DNA from: UBA8949 sp942493365
GTDB lineage: Bacteria; Bacillota; Clostridia; Saccharofermentanales; UBA5734
Assembly: GCA_942493365.1 (NCBI GenBank)
Contig: OW818697.1
Span: forward strand, 558,001-622,000
Length of the DNA stretch: 64,000 nucleotides
Direction: 5' to 3'
Shown: piece after piece, positions 51,219-60,104 of the stretch
How positions within the stretch are numbered: position 1 is the stretch's first letter
How the letters are laid out: the number at the start of each line of letters is the position of its first letter
Position numbers and translations under genes: made by a program
The notes under the pieces: model-generated
Seen by the model: only the letters and a program-made list of their open reading frames with translations
Told to the model about the DNA's origin: nothing
Database searches by the model: none

Positions 51219-51308
51219 CAAAACGGCGCAAGTTGTCATAAATCTTACGCCGTTGTGATGATCATATCCATCTAATAAAAAAATACCTTATTACGGGCTG
51301 ATTGTCAA
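51219..51308 (-). promoter_or_regulatory. Promoter and leader hairpin of the nucleoside transporter operon
   Basis: On the minus strand TTGACA (51308-51303) and TATTTT (51285-51280) are 17 bases apart. The transcript then forms AACGGCGTAAG with CTTGCGCCGTT, an 11-base stem (one G·U) ending near 51222 and followed by TTGACTTC. Such a placement fits attenuation, but no purine-riboswitch aptamer consensus is visible in the short stretch before it. Confidence 0.55.
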
Positions 51309-51327
51309 TTGGGCGATGGGTGGTTTT

Positions 51328-53037
51328 TCAATCCACACTTTTATCGATATTAAAGCGCAAAATCTTCTTGGACGTGTTCTTTTCGAACTCCACATCCCTG
51401 AGCTTGACCAGATTCACAGCTTTGTAAACAACATTTTTGCTATTCACCTTCTTGACCTCGCCTTCAAAATAGGCCTGCGCATCGGTGATACCGTTGGCCT
51501 TCAGCACATCGTAGTTCGGGAAAATTTCGGCGACGATGACGTCTTTACCCTTGTTGGCCCGGCTTTGGCCTTCATAAACCACGACCTCCTCGACGCCAGC
51601 GATGTTGGCGATGTCGGTTTCGATCTCCTCCGGGTAGACGTTTTTGCCGTTGCTGAGGATGATCAGGTTTTTCAGGCGGCCGGTGATGTAGATCCAGCCC
51701 TCCTCGTCAATGCGGCCAAAGTCACCAGTCCGGAAGAAGCCCTCTTCGTCGAAAACGGCCGCGGTCGCTTCTGGGTCCTGGTAGTAACCGAGCATGACGT
51801 TGGGCCCCTTGACGCAAATCTCGCCCTCGCCGTTGGCGTCGGGGTCCTTGATCTTGACCTGCTCATCGATAATCGGCAAGCCGACGCTGCCGCGCTTCTG
51901 CAGCTTGTTGCGGTTGCAGGAAACCAATGGCGAACATTCCGTGATGCCGTAGCCGTTCAAGACGGTGATGCCCAGCCCATCGAAGGTATCGATGATATCC
52001 TGCCGCAGCGCCGCGCCGCCGCAAATGACCATCTCCAGCTTGCCGCCGAACGACGCGAGCACGCTTTTGAACAACTTGCGGCGGATGTCGATACCGAATT
52101 TACGCAGGAAATTACTGACCTTCATCATGGTGCGCAGCATGCCCTCTTTGCCGCTGGCCCGCGCGCCGTCCCAGATCTTGCCGTTCAGCTTCTCGAGAAA
52201 GAGCGGTACCAGGACAAGGTGCGAGGGCTGCTGCTCCTTAATTTCGGCGGCGATGTAGCGCAACCCGCTCGAGACATAAATGCACGAGCCCTGCGAATAG
52301 TGGCCGACGAAATTGACCGTTGAACCAAAGGTATGGTGCGGCGGCAGGAAGTTGCAAGTCTTGGGCGTGATGGCGAAGTTGTACATGCCATTGGTCATGT
52401 CCAGGCATATGTTGGACTGCGACAGCATGACGCCCTTGCCTTTGCCGGTCGTGCCGGAGGTAAAGACGATCGTCGCCATACGGTCGGCGTCGATTTCATA
52501 ATCGTAATAGCTGGTGTCGCCGCCCTCATAAAGCGCCTCGCCCTTGGCAGCGATGTCGGCAATCTTCAGAGCGTCAGTTGCCACGGGTTCGTCCAGGCAA
52601 ATCTTGGTTTTCAGGCTGGGCACCTTGAGCTGACAGGCGTCGATTTTAGCTTCAATTGAGCTGGCAAAAAGCACAACCTTGCACTGCGCGGTATTCAAGA
52701 TGCCAATCATATCGCCGACCGGCAGGTCCCGGTCAATCGGTACTACCACGGCACCAATTGCCATCAGCGTAAAATAGGCGCAGATCCATTCGTACGAGGC
52801 CTCACCGATCAAGGCGATGTGCTGGTCGCGGCAGCCCAACGCAATCAAGCCGGTGCCGACGTTGCGAATATGATCGCGGGCTTGCATATAGGTGACGCTG
52901 GTCACAGCCGCTTCTTGCGGATTGACTTTGTAAGAGATCGCAATCCGATCCGGGTACTTTTTTGCAACATTTTCCACCATAATCCGGAAGTTCGCAAAGA
53001 CCGTGGTTTCATAAAGCGGATAATTTTTCGTTTTCAT
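51328..53037 (-). CDS. AMP-forming acyl-CoA synthetase-like enzyme
   Basis: Adenylate-forming enzyme of about 569 residues. The ATP-binding loop is TIVFTSGTTGKGKGVMLSQS, followed by LNGYGITECSPLVSC, the adenosine Asp in FFRTGDFGRIDEEGWIYITG and the hinge RLKNLIILSNGKNVYPEEIE. The catalytic C-terminal lysine region ends NTSKKILRF. This is the long-chain fatty acyl-CoA synthetase pattern; the actual acid is unknown. The ATG at 53037 gives the family start (MKTKNYPLYE). Standing alone; a link to neighbours is not evident. Confidence 0.9.
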   Translation of the reverse strand: MKTKNYPLYETTVFANFRIMVENVAKKYPDRIAISYKVNPQEAAVTSVTYMQARDHIRNVGTGLIALGCRDQHIALIGEASYEWICAYFTLMAIGAVVVPIDRDLPVGDMIGILNTAQCKVVLFASSIEAKIDACQLKVPSLKTKICLDEPVATDALKIADIAAKGEALYEGGDTSYYDYEIDADRMATIVFTSGTTGKGKGVMLSQSNICLDMTNGMYNFAITPKTCNFLPPHHTFGSTVNFVGHYSQGSCIYVSSGLRYIAAEIKEQQPSHLVLVPLFLEKLNGKIWDGARASGKEGMLRTMMKVSNFLRKFGIDIRRKLFKSVLASFGGKLEMVICGGAALRQDIIDTFDGLGITVLNGYGITECSPLVSCNRNKLQKRGSVGLPIIDEQVKIKDPDANGEGEICVKGPNVMLGYYQDPEATAAVFDEEGFFRTGDFGRIDEEGWIYITGRLKNLIILSNGKNVYPEEIETDIANIAGVEEVVVYEGQSRANKGKDVIVAEIFPNYDVLKANGITDAQAYFEGEVKKVNSKNVVYKAVNLVKLRDVEFEKNTSKKILRFNIDKSVD

Positions 53038-53128
53038 CCCGTTACCTGCTTTTCTCGTAATAATTACTAAATCTGACAACACAACGAATTAAATATATTA
53101 TAGCGTATTTTGATAATTTTGTATAAGA

Positions 53129-54832
53129 TTATTGAATGGTCAATCTCTCCGCCACCCGCTGCATGACCGCCGCGTCAACCTTGAGCACGCGCCGGTCGTA
53201 GGTCAAGAAGCCGTTGGTCTCGTCCTCGACATCGCTGAGCTGGGTGTAGACCGAGGCACACAGGCCTTTGGCGATTTGGGCCGCCACCTCGTCATGAAAG
53301 ACTTTTTCGATGGCTGTCTGCAAACTGATCGCGTCCTCAAAAAAGCGATATCCATACGTCTTTTGGCGATTGAATGCATGCGCCAGCAATTTGAACGAGT
53401 AGCCGCCGAATTCCGACAGGACGATCGGCCGCGGACAGCACGACACGGCGATCGGCTTGAAATAGAGGTGCAGGCTGGTGACATCGCTCAGGTGCTGGTG
53501 AAACCAACCGGAGGTGCTGTTGACAAAGCGGGTCGGGTCAAGCTGTTTGGCACGCTGGTAATGGCCGTCGCTGTCGAACTGTCCCCAGCCCTCGTTGAAA
53601 AGTGTCCAGAGGGCTATGCAGGGATGGTTGTACAAATGATCAATCGTGTCCTGCAGTTGCCGGATGTAGTTTTTGCGGACGGTTCGGGTACGGATTTTTC
53701 GCTTGTCATTAAAGGTGGTATGCCCCAAGGTCGGCAGCGCGGTATCGCGCAGGAACGAATAATGCCCGAGATTGGGCATGTCCTGAAAGATAAATATGCC
53801 GAGGGTATCGCATAGGTGATAAAATGCGGCCGGCTCGACCTTGACGTGCTTGCGCAACGTGTTGAAACCCAAGCTTTTCATAGCCAGAATGTCGTTGCGA
53901 TAGCCGTCGCTGCTGGCCGGCAGATAGAGGCCGTCGCTGAAGTAGCCCTGATCGAGGACGCCGTGAAAATAGTAAGGCTGGTCATTGAGACAAAGGCGCG
54001 GCAGGCCGTCGACCGCTCGGATCGACAGGGTGCGCAGCGCAAAGTACGACGTGACGGCATCGGTGGCGGTTGTGATTTTGATCGGGTAAAGATGCGGATG
54101 TTCCGGCGACCAATGGAGGGGATTATCAATGGGTAGCGTGATGGATTTCCCCTCGAAAGTCTTGGCAATCACGCCCTGCGGCGTTGTAATCTGGATCATT
54201 TTAACCGTCGCCGTCGAATCAACTTCGATAGACACCGCATCCAACGTCGGCGTAATTTTGAGCGCCCGGATAGGGTCGGTCGGCAGGCTCTCCAGCCAGA
54301 CTGTCTGCCAAATGCCCGACACCGGCGTGTACCACATACCGCCGCGCCGGCGCCGTTGTTTGCCATAGGGCAGGCTGTGGCTCAACGTATCGAGCACCCT
54401 GACGACCAGGGTGTTCGTGGCCTGCAAATAATCGGTCAAATCGACCGAAAAGGGCTGGTAGCCGCCTGTGTGGCACGCCAATTCCTTCCCGTTGAGATAG
54501 ACGGTCGCGATCTGATCGACCGCGCCAAAATGAAGCAGGACGCGATCTTGGACGAAGCCATCGGGGATGACCAGCTCTCGCTTGTAAAACTGGTAAGCAT
54601 ATCGTCGCGGCACCCGACCGATGCCGGACAGCAGCGACTCGGGCGGAAAGGGTACGCGAATCTGCTGCGGGAAACGTTCGGGGATGCGCTTGCTGAAAGC
54701 GCAGGCGTAGTCCCAGGGTCCGTTGAGGTTGATGAACGAGTCCCGCACCAGCTGCGGCCGTGGATAGTCCGGCCAGGGCATACCGGTCAGCACTTCACCC
54801 TCGGGCGTCAGCAGATGCTGGTATTTTGGCAT
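53129..54832 (-). CDS. Glycoside hydrolase family 2 enzyme
   Basis: Probable beta-glycosidase of 567 residues, without a signal peptide, hence cytoplasmic. The jelly-roll domain has DRVLLHFGAVDQIATVYLNG and GGMWYTPVSGIWQTVWLE; the TIM barrel has GFNTLRKHVKVEPAAFYHLC, the acid/base Glu in ALWTLFNEGWGQFD and the nucleophile Glu in PIVLSEFGGYSF. Both catalytic residues are intact. Exact sugar (galactoside, glucuronide, mannoside) cannot be told. It follows the phosphoribosyltransferase gene after 17 bases and may share its transcript. Confidence 0.9.
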   Translation of the reverse strand: MPKYQHLLTPEGEVLTGMPWPDYPRPQLVRDSFINLNGPWDYACAFSKRIPERFPQQIRVPFPPESLLSGIGRVPRRYAYQFYKRELVIPDGFVQDRVLLHFGAVDQIATVYLNGKELACHTGGYQPFSVDLTDYLQATNTLVVRVLDTLSHSLPYGKQRRRRGGMWYTPVSGIWQTVWLESLPTDPIRALKITPTLDAVSIEVDSTATVKMIQITTPQGVIAKTFEGKSITLPIDNPLHWSPEHPHLYPIKITTATDAVTSYFALRTLSIRAVDGLPRLCLNDQPYYFHGVLDQGYFSDGLYLPASSDGYRNDILAMKSLGFNTLRKHVKVEPAAFYHLCDTLGIFIFQDMPNLGHYSFLRDTALPTLGHTTFNDKRKIRTRTVRKNYIRQLQDTIDHLYNHPCIALWTLFNEGWGQFDSDGHYQRAKQLDPTRFVNSTSGWFHQHLSDVTSLHLYFKPIAVSCCPRPIVLSEFGGYSFKLLAHAFNRQKTYGYRFFEDAISLQTAIEKVFHDEVAAQIAKGLCASVYTQLSDVEDETNGFLTYDRRVLKVDAAVMQRVAERLTIQ

Positions 54833-54849
54833 ACCGACTCATCCTCCCG

Positions 54850-55410
54850 TCACATCGGTTTAACAGAACCGTCCGCGTTAAACAAAGGCAGCTTGGCCAG
54901 GACCAGGATATCCTCGCGGTTTTGTGCCTCGCCCTCAGCCAAGATGGCCATTTTACCGGCGACGATACCGCCAGCTTTAGCGACCAGCGTTTCGACGGCG
55001 CGTATCGATTCACCGGTCGAAATGACATCGTCGATGATGAGGATTCTTTTGCCGGCCATCAAATCAGCGTCATTAATATCCAAATAAAGCTTCTGGGGCT
55101 GAGCGGTTGAAATCGACAGCACATCGGATTCAAAGACATCTCTCATGTAAAGTTTGGGCGCTTTGCGCGCCAAAATGTATTTGTTGGCCCCACTCTGGCG
55201 GGCCATTTCGTGGATCAGCGGAATGCTTTTAGCCTCCGGGCTGATCATGTAATCGTAGGCCGGGGCGATGGCCAGCATCGCCGCCGCACAGCGCACGGTC
55301 AATTCGACGTCGCCGAAAATGACGAAGGCTCCGATCGACAGGTCGTCGTTGACTTTGCAGATTGGCAAATCGCGCTCAAGACCGGCGACGTGTAAATGAT
55401 AGCTGAGCAT
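54850..55410 (-). CDS. Adenine-phosphoribosyltransferase-like protein
   Basis: Type I phosphoribosyltransferase of 186 residues. The PRPP loop is RILIIDDVISTGESIRAVET. YDYMISPEAKSIPLIHEMAR replaces the usual apt segment, and YILARKAPKLYMRDVFESDV resembles the apt/Xpt flexible loop region. It belongs to a group of apt-like proteins whose substrate is uncertain. GGAGG precedes the start. Its place near nucleoside uptake and hydrolase genes suggests base salvage. Confidence 0.8.
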   Translation of the reverse strand: MLSYHLHVAGLERDLPICKVNDDLSIGAFVIFGDVELTVRCAAAMLAIAPAYDYMISPEAKSIPLIHEMARQSGANKYILARKAPKLYMRDVFESDVLSISTAQPQKLYLDINDADLMAGKRILIIDDVISTGESIRAVETLVAKAGGIVAGKMAILAEGEAQNREDILVLAKLPLFNADGSVKPM

Positions 55411-55521
55411 AGTTGAGCCTCCTTGAAAGATGTGGACTATGACTCATCCAGTATAGATGATCAGATTAGTGCCTGTACAGATCAATAACTCTAAAGACTT
55501 TTAATATGAAAAGTGAAAGCG

Positions 55522-55559
55522 TTGCCTTATTAAAGAAAATGAGGTAATATTTTAATAAG
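55522..55559 (+). promoter_or_regulatory. fic promoter inside a perfect inverted repeat
   Basis: TTGCCT (55522-55527) and TAATAT (55545-55550) at 17-base spacing. CTTATTAAA (55526-55534) and TTTAATAAG (55551-55559) form a perfect 9-16-9 inverted repeat bracketing spacer and -10, the layout of a repressor operator. Confidence 0.6.
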
Positions 55560-55585
55560 AACGACAAAAAGGAGTTGTTATTAAA

Positions 55586-56737
55586 GTGAATGATAATAAC
55601 AGAAGTGGAACATGGGTTCAGCAACAGTCAGACTACGCTGCCTTTATTCCTAAACCGCTGCCACCCATTCCCGCGCTTAATATTGATAACAATATGATCA
55701 AACTATTGTCTGATGCGGATCGTAAGCTAGGCAGACTTGACGGTCTCACACAAGTTCTGCCCAACCCGGATCTTTTTGTAGCGATGTATGTACAAAAAGA
55801 AGCCTTATTGAGCTCCCAGATTGAAGGAACCCAGGCTTCCTTAGTTGATATTCTTCAAACGGATATTTCCTCTGTTGAAAAACGTCAGGATATTGAGGAA
55901 GTCGTAAACTATGTTAAAGCACTGAATTATGGTATAAAACGACTTGAAACATTACCGCTCAGTCTGCGACTAATTCGTGAGATACATGAAATTTTGCTCC
56001 ATGGTGTTCGGGGAACAAATAAATGCCCAGGCGAATTTAGAACCAGCCAAAACTGGATTGGGCCGGCTGGATGCACTTTGGAAACAGCCAGTTTTGTTCC
56101 TCCACCGCCAATCGAAATGAACAAAGCGCTTTCTGATTTAGAAAAATATATGTACGATGATGCCAGCATGCCACAGCTGATACAAATTGCTCTTATCCAT
56201 GCTCAGTTTGAAACAATTCACCCCTTTCTCGATGGTAACGGCAGAATGGGAAGACTACTGATTACATTTTGGCTTTTCCAACAAAACATCCTGAATTATC
56301 CTTTGTTATATATCAGTTACTATTTCAAAAAAAACCGTTTGGAATATTACGACCGGCTAAATGATGTTCGTATGAAAGGCAAATGGGAAGAATGGGTCCA
56401 GTTCTTTTTGCAGGCTGTTATTGAAACCTCCGACTCGGCAACAAATTGTGGAAATGAAATCATCCTGTTAAAGGAACATCTGTCAAAAAGCATTCAATCG
56501 GAATTGAAAGGAAAAGCCTACGCTTTGGATTTGCTGGACCAATTATTTAAACACCCGATTATTCAGATAAACAACATCAAAAACAATCTGTCGATCAGTT
56601 ATCCAACGGCAAAGAATTTAGTAGTCAACTTTATTGACATGCAAATTATAAAACCTGTTGACGAAAAGCGATCACGAAACAAAACATATATCTTTCAGAA
56701 ATTCATTGACTTATTGAGTGAAGGTACCGAATTGTAG
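55586..56737 (+). CDS. Fic-domain protein (AMPylase-type) with N-terminal inhibitory motif
   Basis: Fic protein of 383 residues. The catalytic loop HPFLDGNGRMGR is complete (His base, Asp/Asn, two Arg). Near residue 75, SSQIEG fits the inhibitory helix motif (S/T)xxxE(G/N), so it is a self-restrained class with the helix N-terminal to Fic. The C-terminal 70 residues look like a winged helix (INNIKNNLSISYPTAKNLVV), suggesting DNA binding and possibly autoregulation. Fic enzymes transfer AMP or other nucleotides to proteins; the target is unknown. AT-rich codons unlike the neighbours suggest transfer. GTG start after AAAAAGGAG. Confidence 0.9.
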   Translation: MNDNNRSGTWVQQQSDYAAFIPKPLPPIPALNIDNNMIKLLSDADRKLGRLDGLTQVLPNPDLFVAMYVQKEALLSSQIEGTQASLVDILQTDISSVEKRQDIEEVVNYVKALNYGIKRLETLPLSLRLIREIHEILLHGVRGTNKCPGEFRTSQNWIGPAGCTLETASFVPPPPIEMNKALSDLEKYMYDDASMPQLIQIALIHAQFETIHPFLDGNGRMGRLLITFWLFQQNILNYPLLYISYYFKKNRLEYYDRLNDVRMKGKWEEWVQFFLQAVIETSDSATNCGNEIILLKEHLSKSIQSELKGKAYALDLLDQLFKHPIIQINNIKNNLSISYPTAKNLVVNFIDMQIIKPVDEKRSRNKTYIFQKFIDLLSEGTEL

Positions 56738-56771
56738 TTGCTGATTTCAAAAATCATAAAGGAGCAATTTT

Positions 56772-57758
56772 ATGCTGAAACCTGCCCCCTACCAGGTCCC
56801 GGACTGCAAAAAAATCCGCGTCATCGCCGACACCGATGCCGCCTGTGAGGCCGATGATCAATATGCTATCTGCCACCTGTTGATGAGCCCCAAGATGGAA
56901 GTTGTCGCTATCACGGCAGAACACTTTGGTTGCAGCATTGATCCGCAGTCGGCCGAGAGCAGTTATTGCGAAATCTGCCATGTGGTCGACCTGATGGGGC
57001 TGACCGGCGAGGTGCCCGTCAAGCGCGGTTGCATGCCCATGACCGAGGCCAGTCACTTTAAAACCAGTGAAGCGTCGGAATTCATTGTGGCCGAGGCGCT
57101 GCGCGATGACCCGCGCCCGTTGTTTTTTGTCTGTCAGGGCGCCATCACCAACCTAGCCGTGGCGCTTAAAACCAACCCCGCGATCGCCAGCCGCCTGACC
57201 TGCATTTGGATTGGCGGCGGCGCGTATCCCAGAGGTGGCTGGGAATTCAACACCTGCAACGACCTGACGGCCATCAATATTGTCATGGACAGCGACATCG
57301 ATTTTTGGCAGGTGCCCAGTACGGTTTACAGCCTGATGAAGGTCTCCTTCTCGACGCTGTATGATCGCGTCCGGCCATGCGGAGAAATTGGCCGCTATCT
57401 TTTCGACAAGACCAACACGGTCAGCCAGTATTTGGCGACGATGATCATGAAAGACATCACATCCGACCCGGAAAAAGCCAAAACCTTTTTCCCCGAAGGA
57501 TCACCCAGTCTGGCCGCATTGGCGGCTGTTTATCCAGGCGGCGAGAACTGGCAGTTGTGCGACAGTGCGGCAGTCGGCCTGCTGTTGGTCGACCATGCCG
57601 GTCACTACACCCTGGAAGGTGCGCCGCTGTTCGCGCCAGATGGACAGTATATTCTCCGCCCGCAAAATTCGCGCAAGATCCGGGTTTACAATTACATCGA
57701 CAGCCAGTTCATCCTGGAAGATTTTTACGCCAAACTGAAATATCATTTTGGCGGTTAG
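56772..57758 (+). CDS. Nucleoside-hydrolase-like protein
   Basis: Probable ribonucleoside hydrolase of 328 residues. KIRVIADTDAACEADDQYAI is at the position of the calcium-binding DTDPGxDD motif, but the spacing is longer and an EADD replaces DD, a known variant in distant members. CQGAITNLAVALKTNPAIAS and WIGGGAYPRGGWEFNTCNDL with NIVMDSDIDF follow the family. AAAGGAG precedes the start. In context it would release bases from imported nucleosides for the phosphoribosyltransferases. Confidence 0.8.
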   Translation: MLKPAPYQVPDCKKIRVIADTDAACEADDQYAICHLLMSPKMEVVAITAEHFGCSIDPQSAESSYCEICHVVDLMGLTGEVPVKRGCMPMTEASHFKTSEASEFIVAEALRDDPRPLFFVCQGAITNLAVALKTNPAIASRLTCIWIGGGAYPRGGWEFNTCNDLTAINIVMDSDIDFWQVPSTVYSLMKVSFSTLYDRVRPCGEIGRYLFDKTNTVSQYLATMIMKDITSDPEKAKTFFPEGSPSLAALAAVYPGGENWQLCDSAAVGLLLVDHAGHYTLEGAPLFAPDGQYILRPQNSRKIRVYNYIDSQFILEDFYAKLKYHFGG

Positions 57759-57762
57759 CCAT

Positions 57763-58893
57763 TTACCGCATCCGCCGTGTCCGGTACACCTGCGCCAGAT
57801 AACCGCCGGCCAGTAAAATCAAACCCGCCATGATCGGCCAATAAACCGGCAGGACCGGGAAACCCCGGAGGCCAGCCAACGCCCAGCCCTGCGGCAGATA
57901 TTGGCCGATGCTGGAGACGAGCTGGGCCGACAGCTGGAAAAAGCAGCCGCTGGCCACCGACAGCAGGAGCAGGACCAAAAGGCTCAGGTAGAGCCGCAGA
58001 CTTTCGTGAAACAAGCTCAGCAACTGGCCGACGCCCAACATGACAAACAGGCAGACCGCCAGAAAACCGACGTCCTGCAATTGAATTTGAACTTGCATCA
58101 GCGTCGACATGGCAAGGGCATAAAGGGTGACCTGGACCAAACCGAGCAAAAACAGCGAGACGAGCGACAGGCAGTAATCGAGCAGCATGCCATTGCGCGT
58201 GGTGATTAGCCGTCGTCGCATCGCACCGTTGGACAGCGTCAGCGTGCCGAGAATGGCGAAGATGGCGAGGAAGAAAACCTCCATCGAATAGTCCGATACC
58301 AGATAGGACAGCGCTGGCTGGTAAACGGTCGCGCCGTAGTATTCGACATCCAGGGCGGCTTCGTGTGCCACAAAATAGGCGGCGTCGGCGTCAAATTTTT
58401 CGACAAGGTCTGCGGGTAGCGGCTGACCAAGCTGCCGGTAGCGTTCGGCCAGGCGCTCGAGATAGGCCAGGCGACTGTGTGCCGGCATGACTTCGGCCGC
58501 GATGGCCTCTCGCACCATGTTGGTGACCAGCGAGCCTTCAGCAGCGGTGTAGGTCAGACAAGTATCATCCAGGTCAGCGAGCGATGCTTCATAGCCGGCT
58601 TCAACAAGGACAATGCCATCTGCTTCGCGTTTAAGGAGCATTTGCGTGGCGCGTTCGGCCGAGACGGTCTGGATCGACCAGCCCTGCTCCAGGAGCTTGG
58701 CGATCAATTGCTCACTCGCTGCGCTATGGTCCTGATCCACGACCGCCAATCGAACGTCAGGCTGCGTGTTGGCCACATTGGCTGTGCCAGCCATCAGGCC
58801 CAAGAGGATCGGCAAAATCAGCAGCATGATCATCAAAAGTCTGGAAGACAACAGATTCAGTATTTTCAGACGCAGAAGATTCAAAATGCTCAT
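57763..58893 (-). CDS. ABC-2 type exporter permease
   Basis: Membrane protein of 376 residues: one N-terminal helix (about 15-40), an extracellular domain of about 180 residues starting PDVRLAVVDQDHSAASEQLI, then five to six C-terminal helices. This is the ABC-2 permease layout (YhgE/LinA-like group). It overlaps the upstream permease by 4 bases, so both are made together with the ATPase, probably as a heterodimer. Cargo unknown. Confidence 0.87.
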   Translation of the reverse strand: MSILNLLRLKILNLLSSRLLMIMLLILPILLGLMAGTANVANTQPDVRLAVVDQDHSAASEQLIAKLLEQGWSIQTVSAERATQMLLKREADGIVLVEAGYEASLADLDDTCLTYTAAEGSLVTNMVREAIAAEVMPAHSRLAYLERLAERYRQLGQPLPADLVEKFDADAAYFVAHEAALDVEYYGATVYQPALSYLVSDYSMEVFFLAIFAILGTLTLSNGAMRRRLITTRNGMLLDYCLSLVSLFLLGLVQVTLYALAMSTLMQVQIQLQDVGFLAVCLFVMLGVGQLLSLFHESLRLYLSLLVLLLLSVASGCFFQLSAQLVSSIGQYLPQGWALAGLRGFPVLPVYWPIMAGLILLAGGYLAQVYRTRRMR

Positions 58894-60104
58894 GCCTTGT
58901 CCTCCGCGTGAATGGCAACCTGCGCCCGCCGCCAGCTCAAGGCGGCCAAGGTGGTGGTGACAACAATCATCAGGCCACCAACCAGCCAGGTGGTCGTCGA
59001 TGCTAAATCGCCGTCCAAGCCGCCGTAAACCGCTTTGGCGGTCCAGTAGACCGGCGATGCCTGTCCGATATCCCGCAGGAGGCTGGGCAGCAGGGCATCG
59101 GGGTAGATGCTGCCACCGATCAGCATCAGGGCCAGAATGCCAAGCCAGGCACCCAGGAGGGAGATATCACCGGCTTTGCCGAGATAGCCCAGCGACTGAC
59201 AGAGTAAGGCGGTGATCCAATAGAGGATTAGAATCGCCGCGATAATGGTCAGGACATTGGCGTTGGGAAAGATCAGAAACAGTCCGGAGAGCAATGGCGC
59301 AAAGCCGATCGCCAGCAAAAACAGCCCGGTTAACTGACGGGCCAGGATGGGCTGCCACCAGCTAACGCCCGTCAGCAGGAGCCGTTCGAAAATACCGCGC
59401 CGGCGCTCCTGCTGCACCTGCGTCAGCAGAAGGACGCAGGTCTGCATGGCCATCAGGCACAGCAAAGCGGCGATGACAAAATGGACGGTGTTCAATTTGT
59501 CCGACTCGTCGACATCGATCACCGCCAGACGCCCCAGCATTTGCAGGATCATACTGGTGGAAGCGCCGTTCATGACATTCGCGAATTGCTCGTCGTTGTC
59601 ATATAAAGGGCGCATGTTGTTCATATACGAATAGTAGGACGATTGGACACGTTCGATGTTGCTGGCCAGACTGTTGAGGAAACGGACGAAAAGGGCCGTC
59701 TCGACTGGCTTCCTGCTGTTGAGATAGACTTCGATCGGCGGCCGCTCCTTGCCGCTCAGGCTGATCTCGAAAAAATCGGCCGGAATGACGATGATGAGCA
59801 GAGATTTGTCTTCGGCCAGCCGCTTCTGCGCGTCAGCCATCGGTTCAACGTAGACCTCTTCGACCAGTTCGATGGTCTTGATTTGGCCGGACAACTTGCG
59901 CGACAGCAGGCTGTCGTCGAGATCGACGATCGAAAAAGAGACGGGGGTGAATATTTTTTTGACATCCAGAGAGAGGCCAGGCACACCCCAAAGCAAAAAG
60001 CCTGACAAAATCATCATGACAGCCAAAAAAACGAAGGTCCTGACGCACCAGGTTTCGCGGGCATAAAATGCCAGCAGCCTGAAAAATGAAGGTTTACCAG
60101 GCAT
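58890..60104 (-). CDS. ABC-2 type exporter permease, second copy
   Basis: Membrane protein of about 404 residues with the same layout: N-terminal helix (about 22-45), extracellular domain with VSFSIVDLDDSLLSRKLSGQ, and about six C-terminal helices. The ATG at 60104 is used because it overlaps the ATPase end by 11 bases and gives the expected short cytoplasmic start; the longer frame to 60191 lies within the ATPase gene. Paralogous to the next permease. Confidence 0.87.
   Translation of the reverse strand: MPGKPSFFRLLAFYARETWCVRTFVFLAVMMILSGFLLWGVPGLSLDVKKIFTPVSFSIVDLDDSLLSRKLSGQIKTIELVEEVYVEPMADAQKRLAEDKSLLIIVIPADFFEISLSGKERPPIEVYLNSRKPVETALFVRFLNSLASNIERVQSSYYSYMNNMRPLYDNDEQFANVMNGASTSMILQMLGRLAVIDVDESDKLNTVHFVIAALLCLMAMQTCVLLLTQVQQERRRGIFERLLLTGVSWWQPILARQLTGLFLLAIGFAPLLSGLFLIFPNANVLTIIAAILILYWITALLCQSLGYLGKAGDISLLGAWLGILALMLIGGSIYPDALLPSLLRDIGQASPVYWTAKAVYGGLDGDLASTTTWLVGGLMIVVTTTLAALSWRRAQVAIHAEDKA

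Noticed and set aside
45600..51310. Guanine/xanthine riboswitch before xpt or the nucleoside transporter
   Set aside because: The conserved aptamer stretches were looked for in both leaders and not found.
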